DNA of 5,731 bases from Oscillospiraceae bacterium (GTDB lineage: Bacteria > Bacillota > Clostridia > Oscillospirales > Ruminococcaceae): contig JAEDLA010000107.1 in assembly GCA_016295545.1 (NCBI GenBank), positions 1-5,731 on the forward strand, written 5' to 3'. The translations under genes and the position numbers were made by a program. How positions within the stretch are numbered: the first letter of the stretch is position 1; every line of letters begins with the position of its first letter. Of the stretch, positions 5,431-5,731 are shown piece by piece. The notes beneath the pieces are model-generated. The model ran no database searches and was not told where the DNA came from. It worked only from the letters and a program-made list of their open reading frames with translations.

Positions 5431-5731
5431 ATGGATAATTTTTCAGAACAGCTTGTAGAGCGCAATGATACAACAGCGGACAAGCTGAAAAAGATTCTAA
5501 TTTACGGCGGAGGTACTATTCTGACTATTTTTCTGATAGTCCTGTCACTGCTTATGCTGGGAAGCGTCTACTCAACTCTCGGCTTTATCCTTGCCGTTGT
5601 GATTGGTTACGGCACCTATTATTTAGGGCAGTCAACCAGTGTGGAGTATGAATACGCCATAACTAACGGCGAGCTTGATGTGGACAAGATAATTGCAAAA
5701 AAACGCAGAAAAAGCCTTATCAGCGTAGATG
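5431..5731 (+). CDS. Small two-helix membrane protein, DUF6106-like, 3' end outside window
   Basis: ATG 5431-5433 has GGAGAG (5419-5424) 6 bases upstream. The frame is open for 100 codons to the window edge, so the C-terminus is missing. The charged N-terminus (MDNFSEQLVERNDTTADKLK) is followed by a hydrophobic helix at about 22-43 and a second at about 48-66 (GFILAVVIGYGTYYLG). Then comes a cytoplasmic-looking stretch, VEYEYAITNGELDVDKIIAKKRRKS (71-95). The MDNF-x-EQLV opening and the EYEYxxTNGELDxDKIIAKK segment resemble proteins I recall as DUF6106 in ruminococci. That link is from memory and the function is unknown. It is transcribed away from the pheS operon from a near-abutting promoter. 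Its layout (two helices, then a beta-like basic domain) parallels the protein between pheS and pheT, though no clear sequence identity is visible. Confidence 0.85.
   Translation, partial: MDNFSEQLVERNDTTADKLKKILIYGGGTILTIFLIVLSLLMLGSVYSTLGFILAVVIGYGTYYLGQSTSVEYEYAITNGELDVDKIIAKKRRKSLISVD

Noticed and set aside
1..5731. A defence, mobile or otherwise new multi-gene system
   Set aside because: No nuclease, transposase, integrase, toxin-antitoxin, CRISPR or phage signature is visible; the core is a T-box-regulated tRNA synthetase operon with two unknown passengers.

Overview
The window looks like a chromosomal piece of a low-to-moderate GC member of the Clostridia, most likely Ruminococcus-like (Oscillospiraceae). 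This rests on a T-box leader in front of pheS, AGGAGG-type ribosome binding sites, AT-rich intergenic DNA, and a divergent small membrane protein of a type I associate with ruminococci. The taxonomic call is inference from content, not from a marker gene search.

Most of the window is one minus-strand transcription unit, read from right to left. It has a sigma-A-type promoter (about 5288-5316) and a phenylalanine T-box riboswitch leader (about 4938-5281: Stem I with a UUC specifier, a divergent T-box sequence with a UGGU bulge, and a terminator hairpin). Then come pheS (3869-4888, TTG start), a small two-helix membrane protein of unknown function (3177-3803), pheT (750-3143), and the 5' two-thirds or more of an unrecognised, probably all-helical soluble protein (722 down to the window edge). 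Intergenic gaps are 27-65 bases with no convincing terminator between genes, so I infer one operon. PheS and PheT form the (alpha-beta)2 phenylalanyl-tRNA synthetase. The T-box would raise expression of all four genes when uncharged tRNA-Phe accumulates.

On the plus strand, from 5431 to the right edge, a divergent gene encodes another small two-helix membrane protein with a charged cytoplasmic tail (DUF6106-like). Its promoter sits almost back to back with the T-box promoter.

Points deserving attention: an unrelated membrane-protein gene splits the normally adjacent pheS-pheT pair; a tiny SD-led reading frame ends in an ATGA overlap with that gene's start; a block of GCAAAC/GTTTGC palindromes makes the T-box leader unusually long; and the T-box element itself departs from consensus. 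I see no mobile element with a transposase, no CRISPR array, no tRNA or rRNA, and no defence system. The core of the window is housekeeping.
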